A program made the position numbers and the translations under genes. From Batrachochytrium dendrobatidis JAM81 (lineage: Eukaryota; Chytridiomycota; Chytridiomycetes; Rhizophydiales), in NCBI RefSeq assembly GCF_000203795.2, contig NW_006281111.1, positions 684,539-748,538 on the forward strand: a DNA stretch of 64,000 nucleotides. The letters are read 5' to 3'. Below the pieces are notes generated by a model. It worked only from the letters and a program-made list of their open reading frames with translations. It ran no database searches and was not told the DNA's origin. Below, piece after piece: positions 20,681 to 30,575 of this stretch. The first letter of the stretch is position 1; the number at the start of each line of letters is the position of its first letter.

Positions 20681-21285
20681 ATGGTTTCAATAAACCAGCA
20701 ACAACTGAACAAATGACATTGCAATGATTATTCATAGAACAAGGCAATCAAACGACAATGTTAGCGACAATTATGTTGGACAATATTCATGATTCAAATA
20801 TCGACAGTCAAACATTGGTTAACCAACAGTTGTACGATTATACAACTGACCCGTGTATTGACAAGTGATCAACATCGATCCGGTCATGGTTGAAACAGTG
20901 TATCACAGGACTTGAAAGTTGACAGTATTGCTGTGGTGTAATATTAGCAACTACGCACAACTTGACATGAATACAATGTTGATGTTGAGACTGTCAATGT
21001 ATTACAATGTATTGGTCAACAGTGACTGAGATCAATGACAATATTGCAGTCGATCCAATCCAATTGTTGATTGGAACAATCATTATTCACTTGTCAGATT
21101 CAGCATGTAAATGCATGTTTTGTAACATATTTACTAATCCAACAATTGACTGATTAACAATAATTGAATATTAAAATGTTGAATAAAAGACTCGAGTCAT
21201 TATATGAATGACGTAATCAATTGTCGAGTTGAATTGACACTCGATTGAACAATACAAATAAACACATGACAAATGTTTAATTTGA

Positions 21286-21430
21286 TTTTAATTTCACACA
21301 AAATTGCTTAATTTAAGCACTTCAAAATGTGAATTTGAATACATGACAAATTAATACAATTTGACAGTTTTAATTTCACAAAAATGCTTAATTTGACAGT
21401 TTTAATTTCACACAAAATTGCTTAATTTAA
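21286..21430 (+). repeat. triplicated 30-bp motif upstream of the CRN-like gene
   Basis: TTTTAATTTCACACAAAATT GCTTAATTTA occurs at about 21286-21315 and 21400-21430, with a slightly shorter copy at 21368-21394. A CACATGACA motif lies at the edges. It is 160-300 bp before the start codon, so a promoter role is possible but unproven. Confidence 0.6.
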
Positions 21431-21591
21431 ACAATATTCAGTGTGTGAATTTGTTTCACATGACATTAAATTTTGGATTTAAAGTCGAATTTTTTCCTTT
21501 CTTTTCTTCATTACATTTCATTCCACTCTATTCTATTACATTTCCTTTTGCTCTTTCTTCTACTCTATTCCTTTCTCTTCAGTAAACTCTA

Positions 21592-23901
21592 ATGGAAAAC
21601 ATACCATTCTACATTCAATACCTCCACAACCAGCCAGTGAAAATTGAAACCCACTTCAATGGAGAACTAGAAAGAAGAAGGCCACTGACTGACGTTGGTG
21701 GCCTGGTTGCAGCAGTCAAACAAGCACTTCCATCGAAACTTGGTGCTATAGACCCTGACGAGCTCACCATCCATTATGTGGTGAATGGGGTGGAGACCAA
21801 CTACAACTCCTGGGACCCCATTGCTGCTCTCGGAACAAATGGGACTGTTGGGTCCAGTCCACTCATCATTAAATCACGCAGTGGTACCGGGCAAGGCGTC
21901 GCTAGCTCAGTGCCAGGAGCTCCAGTAGGTTCGAATACCGGAATGGTTTCAGGAACATTTGAAGAAACTGCAGATACCGAAACCACTGTGTCACTTTTAA
22001 AGTATCATCACATTGCCGATTCTTTAAAAGATGACAACTGTGTTGTGCAAATTGTAAAAATTATCCTTGCAGTCACAGCTGGAGAATTTTCGGGGTCAAG
22101 CTTCAAAAATTTACCGTTTACATTTCTCGAGGGCTCATCTGGCTCAGGAAAGAGTCAGATGGGCTTTAATATCAAAGCCAATATTGGTGATCGGAGGAGA
22201 GTGCATTATCTCCTGTTCGATCCTCCCGGTTCGACATCACAAAGAATCTACCGCAACTTTGAAAACATTTCAAAGTTGTTCAGCAAATGTTATGTAGAAG
22301 ATGAGCAAATGTATAGCCCTGAAGCTTCATCTCCAAGCTGTGGTTCGCTGTTCAAAGAAAGTCTATATATGTATGGATTTATTTTTGAACTGCTATCCAA
22401 CAAAATTCAGTCACCCACAGTCAGTATTGGCCCAAAGACTGGCAAAGATGTCCAAGAGCTGATGACTTCCAAAGGAATCCATCAACACAGACCAGTGTTT
22501 ATTCTGGACGAGTGTATTGCTATTTCAGACCAGTCCTTAAAAAAAGTGCGATTTGTGCGAAATTGCTTCCGCTCATTGGGTCTGGGACTCGTTATGATGG
22601 GAACAGATTCCAGAGCAGCCAAACTGCAGCTCAACATTGGAAGCAGCAGTCGAAGTGCGACTCCAAGACCGTGGTGTCATGTGTTTGGGGAATTTCCAGC
22701 AGTAAAACTAGAACTAACAGGATTGCCACAAACACTACCAAGATATCTCAAATCTATCATACTCAACTCAAGGCCACTTTTTGCGCAGCTTGTCGCAGAA
22801 GAAATCGCAAACAAGGTTTCAGATTTTGACGAATTGATGAAAGCAGCGTTTATTAAACTGAAATCAGTCAAAAAGATATTTGGAAATCTTTACGGACAAC
22901 TTGGACAGGTTCGGCTGCTTCATAACGCTCACTGTCAACTGACCGATTTGGAAAGCCAATCGACCAATCTGGAAAACCAATCGACTCCATTGATTCACTC
23001 ACACTTTGCCCAGCTAAATGGAGAAAAAAACTTTATATTGATGAATGATGGATGTATTCAAGACCATTCTGCTTCTTGGAGACCGTCTTCGGTGTTTCCA
23101 GAGCTAAAGAACGACATTTTGCTTTACCTGCTGTTGATGGGTGGAAAGGGATTTTCCGCCTGTTATGCAGGGGATGGCAAGCAGGTGCCATATGCACATT
23201 TTTTGATGAAAGCCAAGAGTAATCCGGATTATCGCAGCCATATTCTATACTTTTCGAATGCTGTACAGGATAGCAATGATGGAATGTTTCTCGAGTCTTT
23301 GCTATGTTCGACAGTCTGTTTGGCCTCACATTCTAATGGCGTCAAGGGAATTGATCTAAAACCGTTTCTGTTGAATTTGGTATACCAGCTTCAGATTGAT
23401 AAACCTGATTCCGAAGACGTCTCTATACTCGATCTGAACAAACTCGATGGCATAAAATTTACTGTACCTTTTCTTTCACCGCCAAACCAAAAGTGGCCCG
23501 ATTTTGTTCAAATACCTGGTTTGAACTTTGATTGGTTATCAAGAGCTCGAAACTCGGAAAGTATTGATTTGAAGACTTCCTGTGGACTTTTTGGAGAATC
23601 CAAAGATCACAAAGGTGTAATCAGCCTTGAAACAATGGTGAATATCATTGGTAGGATTCCTGAAGCAGCAAAGGTGGAACTAGTTTTTACACGAAAACTT
23701 CAAGATTCGTACTTTAATCCTCCAGCTCCATCGTTTGAAGTTCAATTCCAAAGAAGCCATGTTCTGAAAAAGGCTTACTACAAGATTGACGCTTCAAAGC
23801 CCAAGACTTTGCTTGAACCAATCGAGGGTCTTCCGTGCGACCAGCCTGATATGGATGGAGTTGTTATTTTCTTTGAGATCAATGACAAGCTTATTATTTA
23901 A
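21592..23901 (+). CDS. Crinkler-like (CRN) protein with Ubl header and P-loop ATPase
   Basis: Single-exon gene, 769 aa, of the CRN/CR-effector type known from oomycetes and Batrachochytrium. Residues 1-100 look like the ubiquitin-like header: an ARRPL-like ERRRPLTDVGGLVAAVKQAL segment, then PDELTIHYV and PLIIKSRS at its end. A linker is rich in Gly/Ser. A P-loop ATPase domain follows, with the Walker A GSSGSGKS at 181-188 and a Walker B-like FILDE (Asp306-Glu307). Residues 400-769 have no domain I can name; no obvious nuclease or kinase C-terminus is visible. There is no classical signal peptide, which is usual for CRN proteins. AT-rich DNA flanks it on both sides, and nuclease-like modules lie 2.6 and 4.8 kb downstream. 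The header assignment is moderate; the ATPase motifs are clear. Confidence 0.75.
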   Translation: MENIPFYIQYLHNQPVKIETHFNGELERRRPLTDVGGLVAAVKQALPSKLGAIDPDELTIHYVVNGVETNYNSWDPIAALGTNGTVGSSPLIIKSRSGTGQGVASSVPGAPVGSNTGMVSGTFEETADTETTVSLLKYHHIADSLKDDNCVVQIVKIILAVTAGEFSGSSFKNLPFTFLEGSSGSGKSQMGFNIKANIGDRRRVHYLLFDPPGSTSQRIYRNFENISKLFSKCYVEDEQMYSPEASSPSCGSLFKESLYMYGFIFELLSNKIQSPTVSIGPKTGKDVQELMTSKGIHQHRPVFILDECIAISDQSLKKVRFVRNCFRSLGLGLVMMGTDSRAAKLQLNIGSSSRSATPRPWCHVFGEFPAVKLELTGLPQTLPRYLKSIILNSRPLFAQLVAEEIANKVSDFDELMKAAFIKLKSVKKIFGNLYGQLGQVRLLHNAHCQLTDLESQSTNLENQSTPLIHSHFAQLNGEKNFILMNDGCIQDHSASWRPSSVFPELKNDILLYLLLMGGKGFSACYAGDGKQVPYAHFLMKAKSNPDYRSHILYFSNAVQDSNDGMFLESLLCSTVCLASHSNGVKGIDLKPFLLNLVYQLQIDKPDSEDVSILDLNKLDGIKFTVPFLSPPNQKWPDFVQIPGLNFDWLSRARNSESIDLKTSCGLFGESKDHKGVISLETMVNIIGRIPEAAKVELVFTRKLQDSYFNPPAPSFEVQFQRSHVLKKAYYKIDASKPKTLLEPIEGLPCDQPDMDGVVIFFEINDKLII

Positions 23902-26900
23902 TGAGCATTGATATTTCCTTCCAATAAATATATTTATTAATTTGTACAAATCTATAATAACTCGATCGAATTGAGCAGGTTGTTTTTGGATAAATATCAG
24001 TAATGATTACACAATCATTTAACAATCTATCCAGTTTCAAGGATATTGTTACAATTATGGGCAAGATATACAACAATCCAATCGTGTTCATTGTGTTCAT
24101 TGTGCTATCGAGTATGAATACTGCACAAAACTATCCATCATTCAAACTACAGACTATCCACTGTTGCACCTCGAGACTTTTGTCCATAATGACCCATTTT
24201 TGGTAGATTGCTGTTTTTGACAAGCTTGGACAAATCTAATAGTAATTATTGGCCAACAAAACTGGTATCATTTGGTGCCTTGTCTACACTGTTATAATTG
24301 ACAGTTTTGGTGTTTCAAGTAGTGTATATTGAGAACATTGCATTATGGAACCATTGCAATGTACGACACAAAGTTGGATGATGTGCGCAATGACGTACAT
24401 CATATCGGCTATAAATGGATCAATGCATACCTTTGTAATAAATAACCAGCTTTGTTACTACACCTGTCGAGTCTCTAGTTTCACAATAGTCTTTGATTTC
24501 CAACATGAATACCGCTACATTCAAAATGCACAACACGCTTGATATGGAACAAAAACAGCACTATTGTTCACGTTGCTACAAGTATATTGGGATCATCATT
24601 GAATCACACACTGCTGGTAGCTGTAAATCGGACGACAAAAACACAAACAGTGATGTTGAACATGATGAGTAAACCTAGTTGTATTGGTTGCTGTTGCACA
24701 AAATCAGCTGTTTTTAACAGTACATTTTGAATATCGTAATGTTGATCAATCACAAATATATGGGTTTTGATGGGTCCGGTAGATCAATTCAGTGTATAGT
24801 AGTGATTAGTGCAATATGATCAATTCAAGCATGCCATGTCGTGTCGTGTCATTGTATTGGTAATGAATGATGTTATTGAATGGATGAGATTGAATGCAAG
24901 ATAAATAAGTAAACCATCATGCAATACACGCTGGATTGTAGCATATCCTACTCGAGACTGTTGATGGTCCACTTTGAGCTGTAGCAATGTGTCGGGTCTG
25001 GTTCAAGAGTTTGTTGTTCGCACCAGAATCTTGAGCAACTGCACCATGCTCAGATTGTGACAATCATTGAAATACAACATTGTAGAACGAACCGAATCAA
25101 ACCACTGCATTACCAGTTGATCCGAGATGCATCATATGGTCAAGTTATACCAGACTGAACAACATCCAAGTAGTGTTGCTTGAATCCAGTTTTGTAAAAC
25201 TGATATTTCCAAACCATATTTGTCGCAACCCAAGTGTTTTTGATGTTCAATCTCAAGTCGAGTCTTGTGAATCGGACTGGATTGTTGTTGGTTTCCGGTA
25301 TTCATGCTCTAAATCGGCAAGGTTTTCACTCGCCGAGTTGCCAATTCATAATGAACAATAGGTTCAGTCACTGTCAAGTTGAACACTAAACTTGTTATGT
25401 TGGCATCATGACCATTTGCTGCGTAATTTGTGATTAAAACATTCCATTCACTGAAATTGAACTAGAATTGAACTAGAATTGGACTAGAATCAACTACATA
25501 TACATCATCTAGATCACCTGGATTAAAATCTGTCAACAGACTGGATCCAGTATTTGTAGTCACACTGAGTTAGTGTCGCATATACTGAACACACTAACTA
25601 CAGTGACAGACTATTACAGTAAACAACTAGAGTGTCGTTTTACTGGATCCAAGCAAGTTGTCATTCAACAGGTAGAGTCTTGTATTGTATTTATGCTATC
25701 GAGTACGATCAAAAGCATGCTACTAGTATATCAATAGCACCATACAACACCGGCTCATTCAAATGATATTTGTTTGTTCATATAAACTATAAAACTGAAT
25801 TTCAATTTGAATGGCTGTTGGAATTATCAGCTATAGATTTGCTACGTTTTGCGACACCGATTCCACAAAAATGACAACTCTGGATCAAACTCGGGTGAAA
25901 CAACGCAAGAGTTTCTACAAGACTGCACAGATGTGATGACTTTAAATTAAACAATGAGTTATCATCAAGACTTGGCTATTACAGTGCTGACCAACTCTCA
26001 CTTTGACTGACTGATCGAGGACCTCCTTTACAACCATACTGCCCATTTCTTGTTCAAAATACTGGAAATCATCATTTATTCATTACAATTACAGCAACTT
26101 GTAATCAACGTCGGATCAAATATCTCACAACTGGAGTCGCCATTGTCTGAATCGAACTTTAAAATATCCCATTCTAAACAAAAAAGTATGAGAGCAACTC
26201 GATCAAATACTTGAAAAGAACAAAGTCAACCCCCACTGATTCAACACTTGTATGTATGTTTGTTGGAATCAGGTCAAGCCTGTGCTGTAAACTAGTTACA
26301 TCAATCGTCAAAAACAATCCCAGAAAACAAATTCAATATTTCACACTATTTGTCGTTTGCTACAACATGCTTTGGTTCAGTTACATCAGGCAATGAGTCT
26401 CGGACTTTATTCGATTGCTCCACTCATCATTTGTCTGTTTTTACCCAAAACGGCCAAACACAAGTGGAAAAAGATTGGATGGTGATTTCTTAAAGGTTCA
26501 TGGTCACTTTGAATGTTTTACATCGCAGAAAGAGTTTATATTACTGAAGCAAACAAGGATGACATGAGACTGGAAATGTCACAGGACTTGATTGGATGTA
26601 AAGTTGCAGCAGAGATTAGTCATTTGAACTCGGTGTATGGAATTGTTACAAACTATATGCAGTTGAATTTCTTGCATAGTCTTGATGAAAAGATTGGATT
26701 GGACGAGTGAGTTGTGGATATGGATACGACTGGACCTAGTACAGATTATCTTGTCGATATCACTGCCAAAATCTATACAATATTATCTGATGAATGACAT
26801 GGAGTTGATAAGTATATTGGGCTACAGACAAACAAGTACCAATGTTTTGACTAAACTGATATTGAAGGATGCTCTTGTTTTAATTTTGCCATTTCTATCT

Positions 26901-28693
26901 GAGCGTTGCAACAATGGAAAATGTGTAATATTACAACTGTAATGTCTGGACAACTGACTGTCTGAATAACAGTAACTATTTCCAGTGATGCTGATTTGTA
27001 AAAACTCGAATTATTCAACAACACTCCATCAATGCATTTGCAAGAGTCATTGGACGTATCTGTTGTTTGAAAGTTGATTCTCATACATTCAGAAGTGGAA
27101 GTTATGAAGCTTATTTCCATGCAGACACGATCAATGTATTACTTTTTGTTGGATAGACTGTATCATCTGTCATCAATTCAGACACACTTGTCAGTCCTGT
27201 TCCGTATACAATGAGTCACATATGGATACATATGGACACCAATGCAATAATCAAGAATCAATTGTCATTTACAAGTCCGAATTGACAACCAACAATCGTA
27301 CTAATGGACCAACGGACCAATGCCAAAACACCTGCACATCAGACAGTTTATTGGACATGACTTGATTGTTCTTGAAACTGTTTGAAAACTGATTGATGAC
27401 TCGAGTAATCCAATCACACATTGCTGGCAATTAAATGGAACTATACAATGTGTCATGTATACATTGGATACCATCAGTTTATCAGTGACTATCTGGTGTT
27501 TGTTTATGCATGATTACTTGGACTACTATTTGCAATCAATGCAATCACTGGTGTCAATGACTGATAACAATGAAACCAAACGATTGACCACATCATATTA
27601 TACACATTCATTCTGGAATGCAACTTTGCATCGATATTGTAAATATCAACCAGAATCCGAGCCAAACGAGTCAAGCGAGTGTCGCAAGCTTGCATTCATT
27701 TGAAAATACTCGATATCAGGCTAAAGTTGCATGTGAAATGGTCATTTGTACAAGGTTAAACAACATCGACATTTACAATCAATGTGATGTTGGAACAGAG
27801 CTGCTATTTCCGAATTTAAAAGTCCAAATCGTACACATTGTTATCAAGTCTAATCTACACCCTTCATGCCATACCATGTCATGCTTGATAGTTTCATACA
27901 CTGCTGCAAGAGTTGTATTGTGTGTATTTCGAGTATTTCCATCACTCCATCACACTGTATTGGCTCAAACAACTCGAACAGATTGTCATAATCTGACATG
28001 ATTCCAAAATAATTGCAATCGGTTATATTTGACATGATCGGATCATTGTAAACCATCTGATTTCAGTAATTCAAGATTAAACAAGCCAATGTTACTTTTT
28101 CCAAATTTGAATCAGCATGTTGTTGTAATATCGTCAATATTGTGAGCAACTCTGAGCAGACACTTGGACATTCAGTATCAAGTGATATTGGATACTTTCA
28201 AATATGTATCCGGTGATAAATGAGCGGTGATGTGTTTGAAATCAATTTACCATTACAAACCATTGTGTATTTGCCAATACACTTGATGGTATCAATGACC
28301 ACTAATGGATTCAACTCGTATTCCGAATGAGCCATCATGTGGTAACCCAATTGTTTAGTATTGGTTGTTATTTGATAATGTCACATTTTGTGTCCTGCCA
28401 TGAGATTGATTTCATCTGAACATTTGACAACCGTGCAAGAAACATTGATTGAACTCGTACAGTTTCATATGCAAGTGCATCAGTAGTGTATCAACCAACG
28501 AGACCAATTTTGTTGGTTGATACTCGTTGATACTCACTGGTAACTTGATGAAAATGTGCCAAACCATGACTTTTATGACAACACTACAAACTGTACGAGT
28601 TTAAAAGATTATTGGTGAATATTGTCCAATTTGATTGTTGACTGCAATTATTTTGGTTGGTTCGAGTTTCATTCTTTTGTCAAAAAACATCAA
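23902..28693. other. 4.8-kb AT-rich gene desert with coding remnants
   Basis: No intact gene. Many short frames under 130 codons lack domain content. The one part with recognisable protein character is the nuclease-like remnant at 26513-26796. The composition (long runs of CAAT, TTGA, ACAATT) differs from the core genes. It is read as the decayed interior of an effector cluster. Confidence 0.5.
26513..26796 (+). pseudogene. remnant of a restriction-endonuclease-like (CRN-type) domain
   Basis: One frame reads YIAERVYITEANKDDMRLEM then SQDLIGCKVAAEISHLNSVY GIVTNYMQLNFLHSL, a TGA at about 26708, and then in the same frame DTTGPSTDYLVDITAKIYTI. The pattern (hydrophobic strand ending in E-A-x-K/D-D, a Q/D-L..AAE helix, then a GIVTN strand) resembles the PD-(D/E)xK nuclease cores at the C-termini of some CRN-type effectors and related hypothetical proteins. 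The usual E-x-K reads EAN, so the catalytic Lys seems replaced, and the upstream part of the fold is not in frame. There is no start or flanking domain. The family match is judged by eye. Confidence 0.4.
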
Positions 28694-29716
28694 ATGAATA
28701 TTGAAACAACAAAGACAGCAACAACACAACTGTTGAATGAATACTACCAAATCAGCACTCAAGCCATACCAACACAGAGAGTCAAGTCTGAATGGCAGGA
28801 TGACAACAAACGAGGTTTGTTTTTGGGAATCATCCAAGAGGGAGAAACCTCACACATCACTCGACTGCACAACCTGCTGACTGCCAACCAATTTGCAGAG
28901 CAGCAGGAATTCTCAACCAAGATCCAGTTGGCAGACCCAGAACATCATTGTACATTCATTGATGACATGTTTGGGTATTACATACTGCCATTCCACAAAG
29001 ACTACAACGATTCATCCAGCTGCCACACTCCAGTTTCATCAAACCCAACATCAAGAACCAACTCTGCTGATGATCTGGACTATGTTGCAGAAGTGAGTGA
29101 GCTACAGCACAAGGACTTGAACAAGGCGGTTGAGAAGAGAGACAGTGTCTGCTTGTTTTGCTGGGATAAGCTGTCCTTGCAAGGAGCACACATCATATCC
29201 CAAAAGAACATTGGAATGGCATACAACGAACCATCCATCTTGCTACGATCTGGTTTGACGCAGAAACATCAAATACAGAACGGACTGTTGTTGTGTATCA
29301 ATTGCCATGACCAATTTGGTAAACTAAAGCAATATGTGGATGTAGTGGATGACAAACTGGTGATCAATGATCCAACAAGTGACAAGCACAAGAAGTGGAT
29401 TGAGACAATTGAAGATTTGAAAGTTATCCGCAGAACAAGGCAAAAGAGATGGACTGACAATCGACAAACAGTCGAATCCAACAGTGAAATGACATTGTAT
29501 TTCATTCACAACAATCCAACTCGACTACCAAACAGGAACGCACTAGAATTCCACAAGACAGCATGTCTCATTTGGTGTATTGCTGGTGGTGTAGAATCTG
29601 ATGATGAATATTGTCCATATGATGATAATGGCTGTACTCCTGTCGATTACCAGAGTAAGAATATCGAGAAATGGATGGAATCGAGTACTACCTTGATCAT
29701 TGAAAATACTCGATAA
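28694..29716 (+). CDS. HNH-nuclease-like protein, single exon
   Basis: 340-residue protein with a Cys4-type HNH module: CLFC (Cys153, Cys156), GAHII (His166), NGLLLC (Asn196, Cys201) and CHDQF (Cys204, His205). This order (zinc Cys pairs bracketing H...N...H) is the beta-beta-alpha metal fold of HNH endonucleases, which cut DNA or RNA at a Mg-bound site. All three HNH residues are present, so it may be active. Residues 1-140 (QLLNEYYQISTQAIPTQ and RGLFLGIIQEGETSHITRLH) and the 130-residue C-terminal part are not recognised. The frame stays open for 24 codons upstream of ATG 28694, so an N-terminal piece may be missing. There is no ubiquitin-like header and no signal peptide. HNH domains are known as toxic ends of some CRN-type effectors; that role here is inference. 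Confidence 0.65.
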   Translation: MNIETTKTATTQLLNEYYQISTQAIPTQRVKSEWQDDNKRGLFLGIIQEGETSHITRLHNLLTANQFAEQQEFSTKIQLADPEHHCTFIDDMFGYYILPFHKDYNDSSSCHTPVSSNPTSRTNSADDLDYVAEVSELQHKDLNKAVEKRDSVCLFCWDKLSLQGAHIISQKNIGMAYNEPSILLRSGLTQKHQIQNGLLLCINCHDQFGKLKQYVDVVDDKLVINDPTSDKHKKWIETIEDLKVIRRTRQKRWTDNRQTVESNSEMTLYFIHNNPTRLPNRNALEFHKTACLIWCIAGGVESDDEYCPYDDNGCTPVDYQSKNIEKWMESSTTLIIENTR

Positions 29717-30575
29717 AATTGTGTATTCATTACAAGAGACTGGTTTCTGTTACAGCAATAGTTGTGTCGAGTCAATGTCATGGTGTAATGGCTTCAAAAA
29801 ACACCATTTTGATGATCAATACTGCATCAATATGATCGTTTTACAACCGATATATTGAAACTTGTTGATATTGAAACCAGTATTGATATTGGTAGTGGAT
29901 GATGTATAATCAAAAAGAAATTCCATCGGAACGTTCCTTGCTCTCGTTTGTGATTGTTTTCCGTGGATTGTTCTGGTATTTTATGTAGCTCACTTTCTGC
30001 CTTGCACGCATGTAAGCAGCAACCACGAATAGTTGAAACACAGATGGCACAAGTCAATACATTCTGATGACATTTGGAATATAACAAGACACAAGTGGTG
30101 ACCAAAGTTTAATTCACAATCCATGAATGAACACGATCGCGTTGCCGACTGGATCAAATAACAACGCAGGTGTTTGGAACATGTCTTGAATACATGAATC
30201 GACCAGATTGACAACATACTTGTGTAGTCGATAATCAATGGAATTGACCAAAACCTTTTGACCCAAAGATTTATAGTTTGAAAGTATTTGGTTACCTCGA
30301 ATCTTTTGACACATTAATCAATTTATACGTCAAAAGACATTTTTTGAATTCCAATAAACCTTGCTGAAAATTCTTTGTGTAATAAACAATAATGTCTGTC
30401 AAGCAATTCCAACACTGAAAGAACGGAGAATGCACGTCAAAAGCAATGTCTAGTAGAAAGTACAACAAATATTTAACCATTGTTTATTCCAAAGTAGAAT
30501 AGACGCAGTCATTGCAAGATAAATACAAAAGTGTCTCATTTTACGTGAATAGGGTTGTAGAGTAACCAAAACTAG
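29717..30575. other. intergenic spacer ending the accessory island
   Basis: No gene recognised. Short minus-strand frames at 29827-30480 lack domains. The right part is a family A element. The spacer separates the HNH gene from the convergent RabGAP gene. Confidence 0.55.
30300..30556 (-). mobile_element. TIR element, family A, minus-oriented left part
   Basis: On the minus strand it begins CCTATTCACGTAAAATGAGA CACTTTTG and continues to GGAATAAACAATGGTTAAAT, then TTTCTACTAGACATTG, as in other copies. It stops 20 bp from the RabGAP stop codon. The right terminus is not found. Confidence 0.6.

Larger units (their letters stand above)
20039..21591. other. AT-rich intergenic region upstream of the CRN-like gene
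   Basis: No gene is supported in 1.55 kb. It contains a family B repeat (20545-20680), a triplicated 30-bp motif (21286-21430), and a strongly pyrimidine-rich leader (about 21488-21581, TTTTTTCCTTTCTTTTCTTC and similar, ending CTCTTCAG) just before the start codon. The leader could be an unspliced 5' UTR, or a 5' UTR intron end with AG at 21580-21581. Confidence 0.55.

Noticed and set aside
21286..21430. Possible CRISPR-like array
   Set aside because: Three unevenly spaced AT-rich copies in a eukaryotic genome with no spacer pattern or cas genes.
23902..28693. Possible additional intact genes in the AT-rich desert
   Set aside because: All frames are under 130 codons, start at non-ATG codons or lack domains, and no splice combination gave a convincing protein.
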